Below are positions 60,328 through 64,000 of a stretch of 64,000 nucleotides of DNA, piece by piece. The position numbers and the translations under genes were made by a program. The stretch is from an uncultured Muribaculaceae bacterium (GTDB lineage Bacteria > Bacteroidota > Bacteroidia > Bacteroidales > Muribaculaceae): contig CAJUAF010000013.1 in the NCBI GenBank assembly GCA_910584365.1, forward strand, positions 4,407-68,406, in the 5' to 3' direction. The notes below the pieces were generated by a model. That model ran no database searches and was not told the DNA's origin. It saw nothing but the letters and a program-made list of their open reading frames with translations. Numbering within the stretch: the first letter of the stretch is position 1; each line of letters starts with the position of its first letter.

Positions 60328-60894
60328 TTATTCCTGCTGCGGCAGGGAGTCTTCCGGGATGAGGAAGATGGAGAAATTGACTGAGCCGTATGCGCGGTGT
60401 TCAAGGAAGTGGGGGAGGGAGGAAAAATCGTGACGCCCGGAGTGTTCGATAATGAAGAGGGAGCCTGGACGGAGCAGTTTGGAGGCCAGTACTTTGCCTG
60501 GAATTTCGGCGAAGCCGGGGAGATCATAGGGGGGATCGGCGAAAACGATGTCGAAACTGCGGGGGGCGGCATCGATGTAGCGCAGGGCATCGCCGCGTAC
60601 CAGTCGCAGATTAGGGTCGTCGAGCTGAGCGGCCACCTTGCGGATAAAGTTTGCCTGAGTAGCCGCTTTCTCCACGGCGGTCACCGAACGGCATCCGCGG
60701 GAAAGAAATTCCAGGGAGATGGCGCCGGTGCCGGCAAACAGGTCGAGCGCCTCGGGAGCTTCCTCCTCGAAGTCAATCATGTTTTCGAGGACGTTGAAGA
60801 TGTTTTCGCGGGCGAAGTCGGTGGTCGGGCGGGCGGTTATATTGGTCGGGACGTCGAAACGGCGGCGTCCGTATTTGCCTCTGATGATACGCAT
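60328..60894 (-). CDS. rsmD: 16S rRNA (guanine966-N2)-methyltransferase RsmD
   Basis: The 188-aa protein methylates G966 of 16S rRNA during small-subunit assembly. It starts MRIIRGKYGRRRFDVP, continues with RPTTDFARENIFNVL, and has SAM-binding motif I (ALDLFAGTGAISLEFLSRGC). The catalytic motif IV is FADPPYDL, typical for N2-guanine methylation. Length is right for the family. It is 18 bases after the DUF3822-type gene, a pairing usual in Bacteroidetes. Confidence 0.94.
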   Translation of the reverse strand: MRIIRGKYGRRRFDVPTNITARPTTDFARENIFNVLENMIDFEEEAPEALDLFAGTGAISLEFLSRGCRSVTAVEKAATQANFIRKVAAQLDDPNLRLVRGDALRYIDAAPRSFDIVFADPPYDLPGFAEIPGKVLASKLLRPGSLFIIEHSGRHDFSSLPHFLEHRAYGSVNFSIFLIPEDSLPQQE

Positions 60895-60912
60895 ATTTTC
60901 GAACGGGAGGGG

Positions 60913-61749
60913 TTAATGTACTTTCGGAAAAGCTATGGGGGTGACAATCATCTCGAAGGGGATGGAGAGGGACGCCTGGCCTCCGCGGGTCATCATCGAG
61001 GGGAAGATGGCCGGCATGACGTAGCGGATGAACCGGCGCAAAGGGGGAGTGACGGCGCGGCGGCAGACTGTGTCGCCCGCCAGGATTATCTCGTCGGTGG
61101 GACGCAGGGAATGGGCTTCCCGGCAGGCCATGATATAATAGACGGCATCCATCGGGTCGCGGATGTCGAAAGTATTGACCACCAGGGGGGCGTCGTCGCC
61201 CAGTATAACAATGTCTACGCGGTCGGCGCAGAGATTGGCTATCATTTTCCCCCGCGGCCGGTTGGGGTGTTTTCCCCGGAAATAAAGCGCCAGCGGGACA
61301 AGGGGAGAGGTGATGCGGGGATTGTTGAAAGTGCGGCGCAGGAATCCCAGCAATCCTGCGTCAGTCTCGAAAACCAGCCTCGCCCGCAGGGAAGGGAGAT
61401 CTTCGGTAAGGAGTTCGGAGGGACGTCCGTCGCCGGCGGCCGGGAAAGAGCGCCGGAAGAGCGCCCTGACGGCTTCACTGTCGGTCATTATGTCGGGCAG
61501 GAGCATGAAGCGGCGGGTCGGCAACAGGACTGTGGTCTGGAGAAAATCGTTCAGCAGCAGAGGATTGTCGTAGACCGCATCCCTGAAAGCGGAGGCCGGC
61601 TCCGCATCGGGAGGATAAGGGATGTCGGCGGCGATGATCGAATGGTGTTCTATGGGGGAAAACGCCATGACGGAAAGGGCGGCGGAGCCGGGCTCCATCA
61701 CCAGCTGCCACATCCTGGGCTCTGTTATCATATCCTTGTCAAGGGTCAT
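60913..61749 (-). CDS. DUF3822-type protein upstream of rsmD
   Basis: The 278-aa cytoplasmic protein from the ATG at 61749 has no signal or membrane segment. Its position directly upstream of rsmD, its length and motifs such as LPTRRFMLLPDIM and VDIVILGDDAPLVVNTFD fit the Bacteroidetes DUF3822 family, which may have an actin-like ATPase fold. The motif IILAGDTVCRR near the C-terminus would be one of the family's phosphate-binding turns. No biochemical role is known. A TTG two codons upstream is an alternative start. It lies 32 bases after the Ig-like lipoprotein gene, likely one operon. Confidence 0.75.
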   Translation of the reverse strand: MTLDKDMITEPRMWQLVMEPGSAALSVMAFSPIEHHSIIAADIPYPPDAEPASAFRDAVYDNPLLLNDFLQTTVLLPTRRFMLLPDIMTDSEAVRALFRRSFPAAGDGRPSELLTEDLPSLRARLVFETDAGLLGFLRRTFNNPRITSPLVPLALYFRGKHPNRPRGKMIANLCADRVDIVILGDDAPLVVNTFDIRDPMDAVYYIMACREAHSLRPTDEIILAGDTVCRRAVTPPLRRFIRYVMPAIFPSMMTRGGQASLSIPFEMIVTPIAFPKVH

Positions 61750-61781
61750 AATCAAGGCGTCTGGGAGATAAATGTCGGGGG

Positions 61782-63812
61782 TCAGAAACTGCGGTTTGTC
61801 CTCATGCCCCCCTGTCCGAATCCTCCGCGGCGATTGCTGCCTCCGCGTCCTCCGGCGTTGTTGTACTGCGAGCCGTTCCCCCAGGCACCCTGCTCGGGAT
61901 CGAATCCGTCGCCGAATTCTCCATCTTCGTCAGAGTCGGTTCCTGTCTGGTCCGGTTCTTTGGTCTTGGGCTTGTTCTTCTTTATTTCCTTGGGTTTCTG
62001 GAGGTCTACGGGCGTGTCGAGCAGCGACCAGTCCTGTTCCAGATCCCAGTTCTTTCTAAGGACGAGCTTCTTGGGATAATAGAAAACATCCTCGGGCAGA
62101 CGTTTGAGACCGACGTTGCCGGTGGTCCACTGACCGTCATGGTCAATGTCGATATAGGCGCGGGCATAATAGGTGGCGGGCGCCACGTAATGGAACGCCG
62201 CCGATCCGTTTTCCACCGTGGCGGTCGCTACCGGCTGGTCGGAGGAGGAGAGCAGTTCCACGATGACCCGGGCGCTGTCGGGAAGCTGAAGCGCCGTCAG
62301 GTCGGTGAGGTTAAGGTATATGTTTCCGTAATCGTCGAGTTTCTTGGTGGTGAACTCGAATTTGAAAGGCCTGTTGAATTCGCCGTAGATGTTGAAAATC
62401 CGGGCTGAGTCGGCTGTGAACCTGTATTTGGTGCCCTCCTCCCAGCTGGCCGAGAGGATGACGCCGCGCGGGGTCACGGAGTCAGGCTCCAGGCTGACAT
62501 CCGCCACGGGGAGCCACAGCGTGTCCCGCTGCACTTCCAGGCGCCAGGCGTCGCGGCTTATCGGCTCCAGAGGTTCGGGCGCCTCAAAACGCACAGGCAG
62601 ATTCAGTTCCTGTGAACCCGGGGTGGAGGCTTTGAAATCGACGAAAGTGATCTGCGGCAGGGAGTCGGCGGCCAGACTGTCCCCCTTTTCCTTCTTCTTT
62701 TCTTTCTTCTCCTTGACGGGCTGACGTCGGAAGAACATCTTCAGGGTATCGGTCTGCCATACAAGGCAGTCCAGCGAGTCCGTCTTCCGGTAGCGGGCCT
62801 GCAGGAGTATCGAGTCCTGGCTGACCAGCACGGTATCGCGGAGCCAGTAAATCATCGAGTCGCGTTCGGCGCGGGTCTCCAGTACCGAAAGATCGGCGAG
62901 ATTGCCTCCGGCCAGGGGGCCGTTGAGGACCGTCAGGACCGGCATGGAATCGACCGGCGCCCCGAATTTCAGTTCGATGTATCGCCGGGAGGGACGTTTG
63001 TTGTCGCGCAGATACTGCGGGCGATAGTTTTCGTTGAACCAGGTCAGCAGGATATCGTCGGGCAGATAGTGCCATGCCTTGCGCCGCACGATGGAATCCT
63101 CTCCGGCCTGGGAGCGGAGCGTGTCGGCCACTTCGACCTGTTCGGTCGAGGGGGACAGCGATACGGGAAAGAACGCCACGTTTTCCGAGCGGTCCCAGTG
63201 CCAGTCGCGGTTACGGTCGTCGAGGGCGAAGATGTTGTAGTTGCCAGGCTTTAGTCCGCGTATGGTGAACTGGCCGTACTGGTTGGTCTTGGCGACGCGC
63301 TCCAGCGGGAGGGTGCTGATGGCCGAATCGGCCTGATTGGAGTACACTCCCACGACCATCCCCTGGGCGGGTTCGAGATTCCGGGCCTCGAAGACCATCC
63401 CCGAAATCGTAAGGGTGTCGAGGGCGTTGCCGGTCGAGAAATCGTAGGCGAAACCGTCGAGGATATTCCCCTCGTTTAGGTCGCGGATGGCGTCGGCGAA
63501 GTCGATTATATAGGTTGTGGAGTCGGCCAGCGTGTCGCGGAACTCTACCGTAAGATGGCGTCCGTTGGCGTTCACGCGGGCGTTTTCTTTCTGGACGGGA
63601 GAGACCACGACCTTGTTGACCGGGTCTTCCAGTTTCAGGTTCTCGTCAAACCAGATGTCGATGCGGTTCCGGTCCACGTTCAAGGCTCCCGGTTCCGGAT
63701 TCGAGCGGACGAATACCGGGGGAGTGACGTCGCGCGGTCCCCCTTCGGGCCGTCCGATGGAGGCACACGCCCCCACCAGCGAGGCTATCGCCCCGATAAG
63801 GAGAATCCGCAT
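61782..63812 (-). CDS. Large Ig-like (Big_5) lipoprotein
   Basis: The 676-aa product from the ATG at 63812 has a lipoprotein signal with lipobox VGACAS near residue 16. It starts with GGPRDVTPPVFVRSNPEPG and DIWFDENLKLEDP, a bacterial Ig-like (Big_5) opening shared by a conserved Bacteroidetes lipoprotein. Further beta-sandwich domains follow, including TKNQYGQFTIRGLKPGNYNIFALDD, a prealbumin-like fold. A Lys/Glu-rich patch sits near residue 375. The last 70 residues are low complexity (Gly, Asp, Asn, Arg rich). An upstream TTG at 63836 is possible but would lengthen the signal. It heads the run with the DUF3822-type gene and rsmD. An outer-membrane structural role is likely but untested. Confidence 0.8.
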   Translation of the reverse strand: MRILLIGAIASLVGACASIGRPEGGPRDVTPPVFVRSNPEPGALNVDRNRIDIWFDENLKLEDPVNKVVVSPVQKENARVNANGRHLTVEFRDTLADSTTYIIDFADAIRDLNEGNILDGFAYDFSTGNALDTLTISGMVFEARNLEPAQGMVVGVYSNQADSAISTLPLERVAKTNQYGQFTIRGLKPGNYNIFALDDRNRDWHWDRSENVAFFPVSLSPSTEQVEVADTLRSQAGEDSIVRRKAWHYLPDDILLTWFNENYRPQYLRDNKRPSRRYIELKFGAPVDSMPVLTVLNGPLAGGNLADLSVLETRAERDSMIYWLRDTVLVSQDSILLQARYRKTDSLDCLVWQTDTLKMFFRRQPVKEKKEKKKEKGDSLAADSLPQITFVDFKASTPGSQELNLPVRFEAPEPLEPISRDAWRLEVQRDTLWLPVADVSLEPDSVTPRGVILSASWEEGTKYRFTADSARIFNIYGEFNRPFKFEFTTKKLDDYGNIYLNLTDLTALQLPDSARVIVELLSSSDQPVATATVENGSAAFHYVAPATYYARAYIDIDHDGQWTTGNVGLKRLPEDVFYYPKKLVLRKNWDLEQDWSLLDTPVDLQKPKEIKKNKPKTKEPDQTGTDSDEDGEFGDGFDPEQGAWGNGSQYNNAGGRGGSNRRGGFGQGGMRTNRSF

Positions 63813-63860
63813 TATATCTGACGGTTTGAGTTTCAAAGCGTAGGAAATTATAAGGGTGTT

Positions 63861-63896
63861 AAAAAAACGCGCCGCGCCTTGACGGGCTCGGCGCGG
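63861..63896 (-). terminator. Rho-independent terminator for an upstream reverse-strand unit
   Basis: A 7-bp CCGCGCC/GGCGCGG stem (63890-63896 with 63872-63878) is followed on the minus strand by CGCG and seven T residues. It would end a transcript coming from beyond 63914, where the tRNA-like fragment lies. Confidence 0.75.
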
Positions 63897-63913
63897 TCAT
63901 TGATGTCAGAGAG

Positions 63914-63961
63914 TACCCCGGAGCAGAATCGAACTGCTATCAAATGTTTAGGAAACTCCTA
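63914..63961 (-). tRNA. 3' part of a tRNA-like sequence (possible tRNA-Arg CCT), 5' part not canonical
   Basis: On the minus strand a perfect T-arm (AGCAG-TTCGATT-CTGCT, 63922-63938) is followed by an acceptor-like CCGGGGT and discriminator A (63914-63921). Upstream, TTCCTAA (63945-63951) could be an anticodon loop with CCT, but its stem has one A-A mismatch and two G-U pairs. The next 50 bases to the window edge do not give a normal D-arm or a matching ACCCCGG acceptor strand. This is either an unusual tRNA-Arg or a 3' tRNA fragment left by an integrated element. Confidence 0.4.
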
Positions 63962-64000
63962 ACTCAACTTTGATTATCAACCAGATACAGAGCTGAACGC

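Noticed and set aside
60397..62079. A 560-codon plus-strand frame across rsmD and the DUF3822-type gene
   Set aside because: It spans three well-supported reverse genes and has no domain of its own.

Overview
The window reads as a chromosomal piece of a GC-rich member of the order Bacteroidales. A Muribaculaceae- or Prevotella-like lineage fits, but the sequence does not settle the family. The evidence is a SusC/SusD pair with a hybrid two-component system, many N-terminal lipoprotein signals, secreted proteins ending in T9SS-like C-terminal tails, and repeated Bacteroidetes-type -7 promoter boxes (TAnnTTTG) a short distance before start codons.

Layout. (1) 1-11 kb: the N-terminal part of a secreted two-domain protein, a sigma-54 response regulator with its NtrY-like kinase, an M48 lipoprotein-type protease, a small membrane protein, a 1202-aa GLUG-type surface protein and NADP-type glutamate dehydrogenase. 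(2) 11-19 kb: a beta-helix lipoprotein, a RAYT-type Y1 transposase with an adjacent REP/BIME-like palindrome, then a forward run lysS-gpsA-lolD-NigD-like-alkD. (3) 19-22.7 kb: a truncated membrane gene, then a three-gene reverse cassette (DUF262 ParB-like protein, RecF/OLD-like ATPase, unknown protein) that looks like an anti-phage or restriction-type island. (4) 22.8-45.6 kb: a large fructan utilization locus. It holds SusC, SusD, five copies of a levan-binding-type DUF4960 domain spread over four proteins, two LamG-GH32 enzymes, a hybrid two-component sensor with a sugar-binding domain, a canonical GH32, an MFS fructose-type transporter and fructokinase. In gene content it matches the known Bacteroides thetaiotaomicron fructan locus but is enlarged. 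Extracellular GH32 and DUF4960 proteins would bind and cut fructan, SusCD would import oligosaccharides, the periplasmic GH32 would release fructose, and the transporter and kinase would take it into glycolysis. The sensor would respond to free fructose in the periplasm.

(5) 45.9-49.3 kb: GAPDH, then two paralogous outer-membrane beta-barrel genes, each followed by a copy of the same non-coding repeat. (6) 49.3-60.3 kb: a reverse-strand accessory region with two related secreted proteins, an AT-rich lipoprotein and, most notably, four paralogous lipoprotein-TPR-transmembrane-HTH regulators, two of which are each followed by a small secreted DUF3244-like protein. The regulators share near-identical ends and have divergent middles, which suggests diversification by gene conversion. 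(7) 60.3-64 kb: rsmD, a DUF3822-type partner, a large Ig-like lipoprotein, a terminator and a 3' tRNA-like fragment at the window edge.

The best candidates for undescribed biology are the TPR-HTH/DUF3244 array (a possible extracellular-protein sensing system), the DUF262-ATPase-unknown cassette, and the DUF4960 expansion, which includes one DUF4960 domain apparently inserted inside another.
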